A stretch of DNA of 64,000 nt, taken from Anthoceros angustus (taxonomy: Eukaryota > Streptophyta > Anthocerotopsida > Anthocerotales > Anthocerotaceae). Location: positions 434,001 through 498,000 of the forward strand of contig VJWM01000173.1 of the NCBI GenBank assembly GCA_010909165.1, written 5' to 3'. The position numbers were made by a program, and so were the translations under genes. The notes below the pieces were generated by a model. The model did not search any database. It was not told the DNA's origin and saw only the letters and a list, made by a program, of their open reading frames with translations. Below, piece after piece: positions 34,901 through 46,560 of this stretch (positions within the stretch are counted from its first letter, which is position 1; each line of letters opens with the position of its first letter).

Positions 34901-35230
34901 TGATCCGCTTACCAATATTGCATATTTTTCTTCCATAAACTGGTCCGACTAAATTATATTTAAAAATATTTTATCTATGGTCATTGAACACGTCGAACTC
35001 GTATTCAGTCCCTTGTAGTTTAGTCTCATGACATCACCTGTCCCTACTAGACTTTAATAAATTGTGATCTTCTTCTAGTTTTAGTCAAATTATAACTCAA
35101 TTTTACTCTCTTCACCATAGATCCATGACTTAAAAAACCCTTCTAGTTATAGTTTTGATGGTTACGAGGGTTGATCCTTTTGAACCAAAAGGAATCCGTA
35201 GTATAAATTGAAGTGTTGAAGGATCACTAA
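34900..35230. other. AT-rich stretch, no gene seen
   Basis: No recognisable gene or element. Base composition is strongly AT-rich. Confidence 0.3.
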
Positions 35231-35520
35231 AGAATGCCTTGAGATATGAAACCAAATCCTTATACGGTATAGGAAAGGCCTTGAAACTAAACTACGGTAC
35301 AGGATTGTTATATGTGAAAGGCCTTGAAACTAATATGATGAAATACAAAACTGAATAGTTACACAAATCACAAAAGAATGCCTTGAGATATGAAACCAAG
35401 GCTTTATGCGGTATAGGAAAGGCCTTGAAACTAAACTAAGGAGCCGGATCGTTATATGTAAAAGACCTTGAAACTAAACTAATGAAATACATAACCAAAT
35501 AGTTACACACATGGAACGTC
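35231..35520. repeat. 144-bp direct repeat, two copies
   Basis: AGAATGCCTTGAGATATGAA starts at 35231 and 35375, followed in both by AAGGCCTTGAAACTAAACTA and GTTATATGT with a second AA(A)GRCCTTGAAACTAA inside each unit. Copies are imperfect. Non-coding. Confidence 0.75.
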
Positions 35521-35844
35521 ATAACCAATCATGCATGGGGACGAATATGAAAGCACAAGAGTTCTATAAGTAGTTATTAAATGTATACAGATATATTTCA
35601 TACAAATCTTGAATATACATGTATAGATAATCATAATAACAAGTTTTAAAAATATACTTATGGAATGGCCAAATCTAATGTTGGAATGCTTCTACATTAA
35701 ACTCAAGATTCAACTCTAATTTAGATTCTATGACACTCACACAATGTTATGCATTGTAAAGTACACCCTCTCTTTATATAACACATATCTCATCCATTGT
35801 GCAAGCCTACCTAACTTGTAACCATTTCGGGGTACTATACTACT

Positions 35845-35950
35845 GAGAATAACCCTACATCACTAGGCATTTTCGAGAATAGCCCTATATCACTAGGTAT
35901 TTTCGAGAATAGCCCTACTTCAATAGGCATTTTCGAGAATAGCCCTACTT
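35845..35950. repeat. 31-bp minisatellite, left block
   Basis: About four units of TCACTAGGCATTTTCGAGAA plus TAGCCCTATA, with small changes between units. The same unit recurs at 38475-38545 in the same orientation. Confidence 0.85.
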
Positions 35951-38470
35951 CTTGCACCATCTCCGCACAGAGCGCATGCATCTTCACACACCACAATCAA
36001 ACACATGGACTTCCACGCCAAAAAGCGTACGCATGCATCAACTCGGATCATAGAGTAAAAGCAAGTGCTCGGTTCCTACCAGCCTTCACTACCACCCTTA
36101 GAAGCAGGACTTCGGAGAACAACAAACACGCCCGCTTTGTAGCAGCAATCATTGCACACTCATTACGAACAACCTGACCTTGAAACATCCTCCGCATATT
36201 CCGGTAGAATAACAAACATGTGCACACATGAGATCGAAGGACACAAAATCAAAAACTCCCCTCGAGGGCAGCTACATTGAGTGCGAATGACTGTGATCTT
36301 TGGACTATGAAAACGTACTGATGCGGACCGACATCTTATTACGCCGGTGGTGTGGCACAGTGGGAGTGGCATGGAGCCTTATCCGGTGGCGTGGACTTCT
36401 TCACTCTTAGCTGGTGAATCTGCTGGATCGCCTGTTCAAAATCCAAAAACCCAGCAACATGTTCTTGCAGCTTGCTCCTACAAGCCAGGTTTTCGGCCAA
36501 CTTCTTGTTCACAACATTACAGTGGTCTGTCTTGGCCTTCACACTTTGGCGGACCAGTTCCATGGTGCATCGTTTTGTTTCTGAGTCCAACCCACCGCCA
36601 TTGAGCACAAGGTCTGCTAGCTGGACCTTTGTCAAGTCCGGATCCTTCAAGGCATCCTCCCCGCCTTAGCAAGCTTTGACTCCTCATCGCGCCTCCAAGT
36701 CCTTCTTCACACGAAGCCACGGTAAATCACCTCCATTGGAGCCCATGGTGAGGCCACTTTTCTCACGGTCATATGTCTTACCTTTCAATGGACGTCGTGG
36801 TCCTTCTCCGTCAAGCTCGCCACAACTTTCGACGAGGACAATGGCTCCTTGTCAATCAATTGCTTTTCCTTTGTTGGCAGAGAGCAGCTCCAAACTTTGT
36901 TGGGGACGGGTCGTGTGGCCTCCCGTGGGCTCCTGCGAACAGGGGAGTTTCCCTCCAGACATGGAACGGCCAGCCCCCCTGCACCAAGCTTCACAGCTGG
37001 TGGAGCATCATCAGCTGCATCCGAGCCCTCATCTTCCTCACCTCCACCTTCCTCGTCCCCAGCATCGTCACTCCCATCTTTACACTTCCGTTGTTTCTTC
37101 TTCATCTGAAGCTTGTCCCAATAAGCTTGCCAGTTCACCCTTTTACCGAGCAGTTTCTCCACCAACACACCAACAGCAAGGTTTCGAGGAACCCTCTCAC
37201 AAGACAAGCTAGGCGCCTGCATAACTGTACACCAAGTCATCGATGTTCCTCCATTCTTCCACGAGAAATTAGTAGTCCCTAGAAGGTAGCCATCATTTGC
37301 TCCGGAAGGCCTCCAAAGTACCTAGCCAAAACATCCGACCCACCCACACGCTTCCTTAAGCCCAATTGCTGTGTTCTCATCCCGCACATTCACCAACAAG
37401 GTTTGAGGAACCCTCATGCGCACAAGCTAGGCAGCGCCCGTACAATCCACCAAGTCATCGATGTTCCTCCATTCTTCCAGACGATGAAATTAGTAGTCCC
37501 TAGAAGGTAGCCATCATTTGCTCCGGAAGGCCTCCAAAGTACCTAGCCAAAACATCCGGCCACCCACACGTTCCTTAAGCCCAATTGCGAGGTTCTCATC
37601 CGCACATTCACAGCGGATAGAACCGCATCCCCGAGTGCCAATTCCACGGCGGCTCGCTCTCAAGAGATGTCGACTTGCAAGGCTGCGGTCACTCTCTCGC
37701 CAAGGGTGGCAGCCCTCTGCCTCCTTACGTTCCTACTCTCCCTTGGGCGTGATGCCTCCCTGCCACCATCCTCACTGCAGATCTTGCCATAGCCGCCGCC
37801 TCCCCGCAAAGCCACACTGCCTCCCTCCACCCCGCCAAGTGGTTCACCCATGGATTCCGCCCACACACCCACACACAAGCCCCACCAACCCAAACTAGCA
37901 CTTGAGCACCCAAAACGCCTCACGGGCGCCACACTAGCACCCTCCTAGGTAGCAAACAAAACCGTGTTAGAAACGACCTCCAAAAGCAAGCAATCCAATC
38001 GAAATCCAGCCCTACGCCTGCCACCCACAAACGAATCTAAGCTCGCCACACTTCCGGCTTCCACGCCACGCAATCGATTCTGCACACGAAGCGCCGGCCT
38101 CCACGACGCGCCCACGCCACAAACGTCTGCTCACATGAAGAGTCCGCCTCAAAACACTCGCTTTGCAAAACCAAAGACCTAATCAACACATGTGGTCGCG
38201 TCGCACGCTGCAACATTCAAATAGTGGACAAGGGTACTTAGTCACCGAAATTGTCATTTGTCCCACCGCTAATTCTGTAATAATGGCAATGATATATGCT
38301 ATGCATGTTTTATGGAGAAAAAATTCAACAAAATTCTCCTCCCAAAACGTATTGTACACTAAAATTGAGATCAATTTGACGATATTTTTGCATAAAACAT
38401 ATTCCATGTAACTCGAACATGCCAACCGGGACGGCGCTTCCGTGGTTGTGGTCACCATACTGTGCTTAGA
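35950..38470 (-). other. GC-richer segment with minus-strand hypothetical protein fragments
   Basis: Between two blocks of one minisatellite lies about 2.5 kb with minus-strand open stretches. At 37240-36785 is one reading VGVLVEKLLGKRVNWQAYWD, followed by a Lys-rich and then Asp/Glu/Gly-rich stretch. At 36650-36339 is another reading MKDPDLTKVQLADLVLNGG and KLAENLACRSKLQEHVAGFL, which looks helical. I recognise no family. The fragments may be exons of one gene or captured gene pieces in a transposon. Confidence 0.3.
37170..37606. repeat. 218-bp tandem duplication
   Basis: GTCATCGATGTTCCTCCATT begins at 37236 and again at 37454. The flanking GAAATTAGTAGTCCCTAGAA and CAAAGTACCTAGCCAAAACA are repeated at the same offset, with small indels between copies. 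It lies inside the hypothetical minus-strand segment. Confidence 0.8.
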
Positions 38471-38720
38471 CCCTCAATAGGCATTTTCGAGAATAGCCCT
38501 ATATCACTAGGCATTTTCGAGAATAGTACTACATCATAATGCATTTTTAAAACCCGGATTTCATGGGATATTGGAAATCGGATATCATCAAGTAAAAGGT
38601 TACAATCAGGTAGAGAGTTACAACCGAGGCAAGAGTTATAACCCCAAAAGGATTCAGAATGGTTACAATCGAGGCGAGAATTATAACTCCAAAAGGATGT
38701 AGACCACAAATTAATTATAA
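38470..38720. repeat. 31-bp minisatellite, right block, and adjoining GTTACAA repeats
   Basis: Two and a half units of the 35.85-kb minisatellite occur at 38475-38545. Then from 38600 to 38700 a second motif appears twice: GGTTACAATC(A/G)(A)GG... followed by AACYCCAAAAGGAT. Non-coding. Confidence 0.7.
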
Positions 38721-38739
38721 CCACAAAAGGGTTACGTCA

Positions 38740-39540
38740 CGTCCGGTAGCAGTGCCCGTCGGCATGTTTTGTAGTTTGAAGCCCCACGGTGGCCGGCTCT
38801 GGCCATTGTCGACATCATCAATAATTTAATTATGTTAATAATTTAGTGCTTGCTGATAGTCTATATTGGTCACACTTGTTCCTTCCAATATATCTAGTTT
38901 TTTGCACATCAAATAGAAGGTGGGAATGCATTTGGTAGTAGCCAGTAAGAAGCAATAAGTGCCAGATTCCCAGCAATCTAGGACCTTTCCAATTCACTCC
39001 GGAATAAAGACTTGCACAACTCTCGGTGCTCTCAATCTCACCATGCAGCACTAGGCTCCAAGTAGCCCGCCGTCAACTGACGACTCATAGGCCACCTCTT
39101 CGAGGTGCTGCTCTTTATTCACAAAAGACACACTTGAGTCTCGCTATCTACGCCCAAATGGCTATTGCCCTTGACTCAACAACAAGCTCACTTGCTAGGT
39201 TCTTCACAGCTTTCTCAACACAAGGCTTGCAGTGCTCAATGAACTAACTGATCCTAAGCTCTTGGTCTAGCCCTTATATATCTCGCTAGCTCGCCGCAAT
39301 TAGGCAGCTACTAGCCTAGGGGATTCTTGTAGACCACCCATCACCAAGATCTCTAGGCTCTTCATTAGAGGCTGCAGCAATTCCTCTGTAATAGGAGATT
39401 GCATGAAGCATGTAACACATGCATCTTCTCTTTTAACTTTTTATCTTTCTACCTTGTTTCACCAGTACTGTTACTCTTTCCCCCACGGGAAGATGTCCTT
39501 GTTCTCAATGACATCACCTCAATGTCAATGTTCTCAATGA
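38740..39540. other. Probable LTR-retroelement flank, no gene
   Basis: No gene recognised. It lies downstream (minus orientation) of the gypsy integrase tail at 39.64-39.99 kb and so could include the 3' LTR of that fragment, but no paired LTR was found to prove it. Confidence 0.25.
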
Positions 39541-39542
39541 CG

Positions 39543-39645
39543 TGTAATGTGAGATCATCTATGATCCTTGTTACACATCTTCAAGTGAAACCTGTAATGT
39601 GAGATCATCTATGATCCTTGTTACACATCTTCAAGTGAAACCCAG
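39543..39645. repeat. 51-bp tandem duplication
   Basis: TGTAATGTGAGATCATCTAT through CTTCAAGTGAAAC occurs twice back to back (about 39543 and 39594) with no visible difference. Upstream, the phrase TGTTCTCAATGAC is also doubled (39499, 39530). Confidence 0.85.
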
Positions 39646-39990
39646 ACACGATCTGCAAAACCACGAAGCCTTACTGGATACTCTGGTACTTAACCAAGAA
39701 CAGCAGGTGCTTCTCTCTCTACCAGGAATTCAACAATCTTTTTGCAGTCCATGAGGTCTGTGCTGAACCAGGATGACATACTCCTTCCTCTTCATATTCT
39801 CATTCTCTTTCCAAATCAAAAATGGTTTCAGCAAAGAGACATGAAACACATAATGAGAGAAGATACAGTCATGTAGTTATAGTTTATAAGCCACATTTCC
39901 AATGCGCTTTAGAACTAAAGAAAGGTCCTCCATACTTAGACCTGAATTTTGAGGTCAACCCTTGTGGTAGTGGGCAATTCTTACACAAGG
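39645..39990 (-). pseudogene. Ty3/gypsy integrase C-terminal tail with chromodomain-like end
   Basis: On the minus strand about 39930-39820 reads LVLKRIGNVAYKL, then HVFHVSLLKPFLIW-like text. This is the signature tail of gypsy integrases (FGPF.V..RIG..AY.L ... VFHVS.LK). Further on, LLFLVKYQSI near 39710-39690 resembles the start of a chromodomain (LVKW). Frames are interrupted by stops. Only this end of the element is present. Confidence 0.65.
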
Positions 39991-40099
39991 CTCAAACTTA
40001 CACACTTTGTGATACTTATAAAAAGCCAAGTCTCAAAGAAATTCTTATCGTTTTTTTTTTTCAGTATCCTAAAATCAGTTTTAAGTTTTATTAAACCTA

Positions 40100-41690
40100 A
40101 GATATAACAGTTAAAAGTAATCTTTATCTATAAAAGCATTATTCAACCAAGGCATATATTAAAATACTTCTAATCGCAACTAGAGCTCAATAGATAACAT
40201 GGAGATATGCATAGAGGACCCCAATAACCCTTTCCCGCAACAAGAGGGTTATGTGGGATTACTATCACATGCAAGCTTCCACTTGGGCATGTCTACGAGA
40301 AATACCAAGTTGAAAAATTATGTGATTGATATTTACCACAGATTCTGTATGTGACTACTCCCAGCTCTTCGAAACCTGCCACGTCGTCCAACTTGGTGGC
40401 ACTTCCTTCTTCATCAGCTGGTCTTAGGAGCCTGGAGTCAAGTTAACAAGGCCTATGTGTGGAAGAAGTTGCAACGTTCTCCAGGTGCAGTCCAGCCTTG
40501 CTATTCTGCAGCATTTAGCCAGGTTTCTGAGCACAGCTTAACTGCCCGCTGTTCAGCAGCTTTGTGGGCATTGCCATTCACCGTCCAGGTCAGTCCACCA
40601 ACCCTGGCCTGGCTGCTGTGAAGGCTGTGGGTTAGAGCGGCCTTGTCAACTACCTTTACGCCCGTATACATGGTGTGGTCATACAAAGTACCTGGGCATT
40701 CTGCCGTAGTCTGGTGTTCGACCCATATTCCTACAGCGGTCCCTGGACCATGGCCACAGGATGGCAACCAGACCCCTTGTGAACCCAACAAATTGGTGTG
40801 TGTACCAGGAAGCTACATTTTGGCTGACCATGTTACCTTTGCTTGCCTTCCGAAGGCTGTGGGAGCACTGGTGCCTTATGTACAGAAGGAGGTCACTGTG
40901 GTTGCACGATCTGGCTGGGTCACGAAGATCAGGGATCGGGGGTGCCAGCCTGGAATTTGGCGCAGATTCGATCGAATCGGGTCCGCGCTTGCCGGATTCA
41001 GCTTGTAGCAAGTTTTTGCAAACTTCTCGTTCTGTGGCTGTGGAAGAAGAGCTGCTAAGCTGCAGGGCGGCCGGGTCCTGAGGATCGATGCTGGTCGCGG
41101 CATCGCCAATTCATTCCGTGCGAGAGGGGATTAAGGGTGGTCCTGCCTGCCAGTAGCTGTGGATGCGCATGGTGTCTCCGGACAAGGTAAATTCCAACAT
41201 CCCTGCGACACTTCGCAACTTCACTTGCAGAGACGAGGGCAGTTGAAGGCATCTCATGAGGTACTTTATTAGAAGTCATTCTGGAGTTTGGACAGTCAGA
41301 AACGGGCATTGCAGGTACGAAACCCGGTCTACATCGCCGACCCTTAGCTTCCTTCCTTCAACTGGCCAGGTTTGTGGACGGCTGCGAAATCCCGCGACAT
41401 ATGGATAGCGCCTGGGCTTTCTCAGCGCTCTCTGATACGAGACACGCGTTGCATTGTGTTTTTTTTGTGTCGTGGTCCATTAGCATCATGTTCATCTCTA
41501 AAGAAAATTCACGAAGGATTTAGATTATAAATAATTCTAGAAGTTTTATGTTCCTACCATTTCAAATGTATTCTAAAGACTAAATCCTCTTTACCAGTAC
41601 CGTCTAAAACCAAATCTTCGATCATAACTTTCACCAAACTTTTACAAAATTCAAATTTGTACAAGGCTTACTTTCGGCCTTTGCGGATCG
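40100..41690. other. No confidently recognised gene
   Basis: At 40500-41310 there are moderate open stretches on both strands; one minus-strand reading contains GGLTWTVNGNAHKAAEQRAV (about 40600-40540), which I cannot assign. The region 41400-41690 is AT-rich and lies just 3' of the RTL3-like gene. Confidence 0.25.
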
Positions 41691-41695
41691 ATGCA

Positions 41696-44627
41696 TTACC
41701 CTTCCAACTTTTTTAGCATTTGTAAAATGGCCGAGTGTTGAGCTAATAACATTTTAGGCTTTGGATCGCCGGTGCATTCCATCTTATCACATTGAGGTAT
41801 ATCAATATTCACCATATATGTAAACCTGTATAAGTATAACAAAAAAATTATTTGGTATAATAAATAGATATTAAAACTGTATTAGTTTTTCAAATAACTT
41901 CAAATCTTACTTTTTGCAATTTGGAGGACCTTCTTCTTTGAAAAGTTTGATTTTAGGTTGTCCATATTTCATGTGAGAACACAACTCCTTCAATTTTTCC
42001 AAATCAGGTCGAAGTGTCCCTATCAATTGCCGACGTTGCATATTGCCTGCAAAGAGTTCAATTGGATAAACTAGAATATTTAAATTTATTTACAAACAAA
42101 TGACAAAGTCAAGACAAGAAAGACAAAAGTGTGAACATTACGGTGCATTCTTGAATTCTCCTTCTTACAATTTGCTAAGCTCTAACACATTAGAAAACAA
42201 GAGATTAGTAATTCATGATTAGCTTTACAAACATCTAAAAAAACTGTGCAAAAGACTCACTAGAATGTACCTCCAAGTGTGGTAGTATCTTTTCTGCTAA
42301 ATTTGTACGTGCCATCTTTCGACTTGATGAGGGAACTGATTTCTCCGTCAATAAAGGATCATGTGGCCTCTTTGGATCAATTAAAACTCCCACAGCCATC
42401 TTCAGGCTAGTACCGGCCACATTTTCAAACTTTATAACAAAGTTGATACCTTTTTCTTGACATGCCTCCTGAACAAGACGAACTGGGTTCATCGGCAAGT
42501 CTTCCACTTTGGAACTTGTGATACTATCAATAAGTGGACGTAAAATCGTTTGCACTTTCTCTTCGTCAAACTGCATATCCCAAAATATTGCTCCAATGAC
42601 AGTTTCTAAGTAGTCTGCACATACCTACATCATAAAACATGTCTTGCTTCAATATGTAGCACAAAAACAAAAAAAATTCAAATTTTTCTTAACGAATACT
42701 ATAAAATAAGCTTACTTGATGTCTTTTTGAAGTACCCCATGTAATGCTTGTTGTTCCTCTTGCACGGTGATCATTGACAATATCATTGTAGTGCTCTATT
42801 TTGTGACTGAAACATTGCGCTATACCCTTGTCCACAAATACATTTGCCAAGTGTCCATTGTTTACTGCTGTAGCTCTCAAGTCAGTTAATTTCCCAGAAT
42901 CTTCGTTTGGATATGCTTGAACCAGATGTTTGGATACTAGGAAGCTAAGCACAGTGTCACCCAAAAACTCCAAGCGATCCATATACTGCAACCATAAAGA
43001 TTAGTTTTGTTAACATTTTATGAGTAATACTGTGATTATTGAACATAGCGAATTACTCAAAACAATCAATGTGCATCATAAACTACAACATAAAGGTAAA
43101 CAAGTCAAGCTTTTGTAGGAATAAGATTAAATAAGATTGGGGTTAAAGTTCATAACCTGAATTTGTCGGTCACTTGAAGGCCCATAAATATCTCGTACAA
43201 TGACCTTATGATGAAATCGATATTTCAATGCACACTCCAGTCTCTTTACATCCTTTTCTATGTCTCTAAATTGTGGAGGGGATTCAATTCGCATTTCTTT
43301 TCTTGCTGTTGCATAGAACAACACACAAGTCATGTTAATAAGGCTATAAAAGGAATTTATTCAATGTGTTTGAAGATATGATCACAAAATTTAGTATAAT
43401 TTGAATAAAAAGAATAGTTGGATGCATTACATTGCATGTTAGAAGTTTTTCTTCTAAAATCCGGTAAACTCTACATCATAACACTTGTCTGTAATAATTA
43501 GCACATATTTGAAAGGTCAATCAGTAAACATATTACGAATTGAAATTAAATACAATATAAGTACCTTTAGTTGTGGTAGCATACTTTCTGCGAGATTAAT
43601 CCTTGCTGTTTTCTTACCAACATGCGGGTGTGATTCGTTGCGCATTACAATATGTGAAGACCCGTCTTCCATTGTCACGACCCTTCCTTTAGCCTTTGTG
43701 GTTCCATCATCTAAAACTTCCCACTCTACCTTCCATAAGAGACCTTTCTGCTGGCATATCTCTTGAGCCGTGCGAACTGGATTTTGTGGCAAGTTCTTTG
43801 GATTGAACTTCTCTATTCGTGAATACAGTGGTTTGATAATCCTTTTCACCTCCTGAATGTTGTAGTTACTGTCGACATATATTACTCCAAGAATACTTTC
43901 ATAATAGTTGGCAAAAATCTACATATATAATAAAAATAATATCAGTATCAAATAAACATATGGACTTGTCATTAATAATACAAGATGAATTCATTATACC
44001 AACAAAAAGATACATACATGTTGTCGTTTCATTGTACCCCATGGTGTATGATCTTCTTCTACCGGAAGAATAAGTTGCTCCACAAGTGTATCATAATCAG
44101 GGAATCTATGACGGAAGCATTCAGCAATACCTTCAAATATACAAATACTAGCAAAGTGAAGATCTTTAACATGTCCGTCATAACCCCAAACACAAAGGCA
44201 TTTCGCAATACATTCAAGCATGAATACAAAGTATCTAACAGTACCTTGTTTCACACAAATAGTAGCCAAGTGGCCATTATTCACAGCTGCTGCCCGCATA
44301 TCAGTTAATATGCCAGAATGTACGGCTGGAAATTGGTCATAGAAGAATGTTGAGATTAAGAAACTCAACACAAAATCCCCTACAAACTCATATCGCTTAA
44401 GCAACTGCAATCAAACAAACTCATACTTAAGGAAAAATAAATATTATTATTATTATTATTACAAAATAAAGTGAAAAATGTCAATATACCTTCGTATTCT
44501 CTTTATTCTGCGGTTCGAAGAAAGTTTTATGCACAAATAGTGCATCTTTGAAATAATAATCAAGTATCTCCTGTAGGGGCATAATATCATCCATAACTTT
44601 TCTCGCCATAATGTCATCTATATTGAC
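41696..44627 (-). CDS. RTL3: RTL3-like RNase III protein: RNase III - dsRBD - RNase III - dsRBD - dsRBD
   Basis: Exons read on the minus strand: 44627-44490, 44404-44018, 43918-43537 (or donor at 43565), 43305-43157, 42985-42716, 42624-42261, 42174-42142, 42046-41911 and 41825-41696 (TAA at 41698-41696). Phases agree through these junctions if the 43536 and 42260 donors are used; the end of exon 3 is the least sure. Domains in order: RNase III a (YEFVGDFVLSFL, GILTDMRAAAVNN, then FANYYESILG), dsRBD (NPVRTAQEICQQKG to LAESMLPQL), RNase III b (DRLEFLGDTVLSFLVSK, KLTDLRATAVNNGHLA, then CADYLETVIGAIF), dsRBD (NPVRLVQEACQEKG to LAEKILPHL) and a last dsRBD (LEKLKELC, KEEGPPN, AQHSAILQMLKKLEG). Two RNase III and three dsRBDs match plant RTL3. 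No helicase or PAZ was seen, so this is not a full Dicer. The first domain has Asn where catalytic Asp is expected. The start may be the ATG at 44609 or lie upstream. Confidence 0.8.
43907..43909 (-). other. Asp-to-Asn change at RNase III a catalytic position
   Basis: The codon AAC (minus strand) gives FANYYESILG, where RNase III enzymes have A-D-x-x-E. The second domain keeps Asp (CADYLETVIG). The paired Glu is kept in both. Confidence 0.75.
44105..44290 (-). repeat. Internal duplication inside RNase III a exon
   Basis: After VNNGHLATICVKQGTVRYF the protein repeats a similar helix as LHFASICIFEGIAECF, with about 35 extra residues (CIAKCLCVWGYDG in the middle) relative to the second RNase III domain. 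It is in frame, so it probably arose by local duplication. Confidence 0.55.
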
Positions 44628-44639
44628 CTAAGACATATG

Positions 44640-45180
44640 TAGTGATTAATTGAGTGTCTAGCATTACATATATAGAACAAACTTATGTCTTTCATTCGAC
44701 GATGGGATGCAAATAGTCGCTCACTTAGTTTTTTGTTTTTGTTTCAAGTTGATATGAAGATGTATTATCACTGATTAAAACTATTTTTTTTCTCATTTAT
44801 GACCGAATCAATTGGCTAGTGTTTCACTACCTTAATCTTTAGTTTCAATGAAAGGTACCTAGACGTTAACTCTATATTCACTTTTCTTAATTATGCACAC
44901 CATAGATTGTACTTTAAATCCTAATTTAACTTGTCTTTTTAATAGAAGAACATAGAGAGTACGAGACTATCCTAGAGAATATATTAGTCTAAGTAAAGTG
45001 CAAGCATGATAGGTTCACTCATATTGGCTCTCCAATCTGCACTCATGGTGGCTCTTATCATGCCGTGTGACACTAATATGAGCGCTTTGGGTTTAATGTT
45101 TGATTAGTGTTAATTAATCTAATTAGTTATCTTTAAGTAGTTAGTATTAATTAATCCTAAGTGCATATGTTAATAGGCTA
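44640..45180. other. AT-rich stretch upstream of the RTL3-like gene
   Basis: No exon with recognisable PAZ or helicase sequence was found here. It should hold the promoter or a first exon of the RTL3-like gene. No element could be placed. Confidence 0.3.
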
Positions 45181-45182
45181 AA

Positions 45183-45330
45183 GGAGAGGCCCAAGTCCCA
45201 AGGCTTAAAGCCTAGAGAGGGGACCAAGGCCAAAGAAGAGGCCCAAGTCTCAAGGCTTGAAGCTAAGAAAAGGGACCCAAGGCACAAGGAGAGGCCCAAG
45301 TCCCAATGCTTGAGGCCAAGAAGAAGAAGG
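45183..45330. repeat. About 55-bp tandem repeat, nearly three copies
   Basis: GAGAGGCCCAAGTCCCAAGG / GAAGAGGCCCAAGTCTCAAGG / GAGAGGCCCAAGTCCCAATG begin at about 45183, 45236 and 45290, each followed by CTTRAAGCC-like text and an AAGA-rich tail. Confidence 0.75.
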
Positions 45331-46011
45331 AGAAGAAACCCAAGTCCAAGAAGAGGAATGAGACCTCCCCAAGGAAGATTGCCCCTTTAAGGCCAACCAG
45401 CCAAGGGAGAAAGAAGAGTAGAATACTCTTGGGCGCTTGGAAGCCGGATTTCAAGGCGATAAGGAAGGAGAGGATAGCATTTGGTAAATTATTCATCCAT
45501 TCGCATTGGCTATCCATTCAAAACTCCAAGTTGATTAGCACCCCATCCTAATACTGATCCATTCCCAAGGTGCTTAATTGTGGAGTTCTCATAGGACGGT
45601 ATCCAACTCTGACACTCATCTAAACTCCTTGCACGTCCAAAAGAAATTGAAAAGTACTTGTATGGTGTTTAGGCACGCAACCCATAGATACTTAGAGGTT
45701 TCACTAATCACGATCTAAGCGACTGGAGAATGTTAACCTTGATTGAGGGTTGTGACATAGCCACTAACCACCTTGGAGTGCATGCCTGTACATACTCGAT
45801 CCAAATGGAGCTACCAACCAGCCAATCCACCGGAGTGAATTCGAAGTCTCGACCAAGAGAGAAAAGTATGAACACCTCGATTTTGGTGCCAGCAAAGGAC
45901 GCACAAGAACTCAGCGACTCAATCAGCAATCTTTGAAGGATATGTGAGTGGAAACACACAAGACACGTCGGTGCCGTTGGGACAACTCAACCAAAGCGAC
46001 AGCGAAGAGGA

Positions 46012-46560
46012 CTAGTCTTTAGGAGTCGTCAAGATGGGAGGAGACAAGGATCGAATGGAGTTGTTCATGGGACGAGCAGGCACCTTGCCATTGGAGGACT
46101 TCATCGAAAAAGCACTTGGTGCCACTACTCCGTTTGCACTGGTTCCTGCCGCAAGTGTCCCAGTTTCTACTGCAGGTGTACTACTTCCTATGGAGCTCGA
46201 ACTGCTACTCACTAGTCCTCCAGATGTGCTGCTCAACAACCTCGGCTTGTGCTCCCAATAGCACGCCAATGCTTCGTCCCCCAAGTACTTCGGCATTTGA
46301 ATGAAGCCGTATCGCTTCGGGTATCCAGTCTTCAATTCCATCTTGGCACATATCGCACCAGATCCCATTGAAGGGATGTTTGACATCTTTCAGCTGGAGC
46401 TTCCTGCAAGCACGGATGGGAAGATCTCCGAGTTGACACACTTCAAGCTGAAGTCAGGCGAGACTCTGAAGATGGCTTACCGAAGAATCAACCAGTTGGT
46501 TTGTGACACTAAGATCATGAGTGACTGACTAGCTGCAGAGAAGTACTTGCAGACATTGCC
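46012..46560 (+). pseudogene. Retrotransposon gag fragment
   Basis: The frame at 46301-46528 reads PIEGMFDIFQLELP, ELTHFKLKSGETLKMAYRRI and NQLVCDTKIMSD, then after a stop LAAEKYLQTLP. The layout F.LK.GETL..AY.RI..L is that of retroelement Gag capsid helices. Upstream 46034-46261 gives a hydrophobic Val/Leu-rich stretch of unclear nature. The class (copia or gypsy) is unsure. Confidence 0.45.

Noticed and set aside
35845-35950. CRISPR-like look of regularly repeated 31-bp units
   Set aside because: The units are contiguous with no unique spacers, there are no cas genes, and the context is a plant genome; it is a minisatellite.
41696-44627. Full-length Dicer-like gene
   Set aside because: No DExD helicase, DUF283 or PAZ sequence was found upstream, and three dsRBDs interleaved with two RNase III domains match RTL3 better.
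44900-46000. Possible complete LTR retrotransposon around the 45.2-kb repeat
   Set aside because: No paired LTRs or certain primer-binding site could be found; only the gag fragment at 46.0-46.6 kb is supported.
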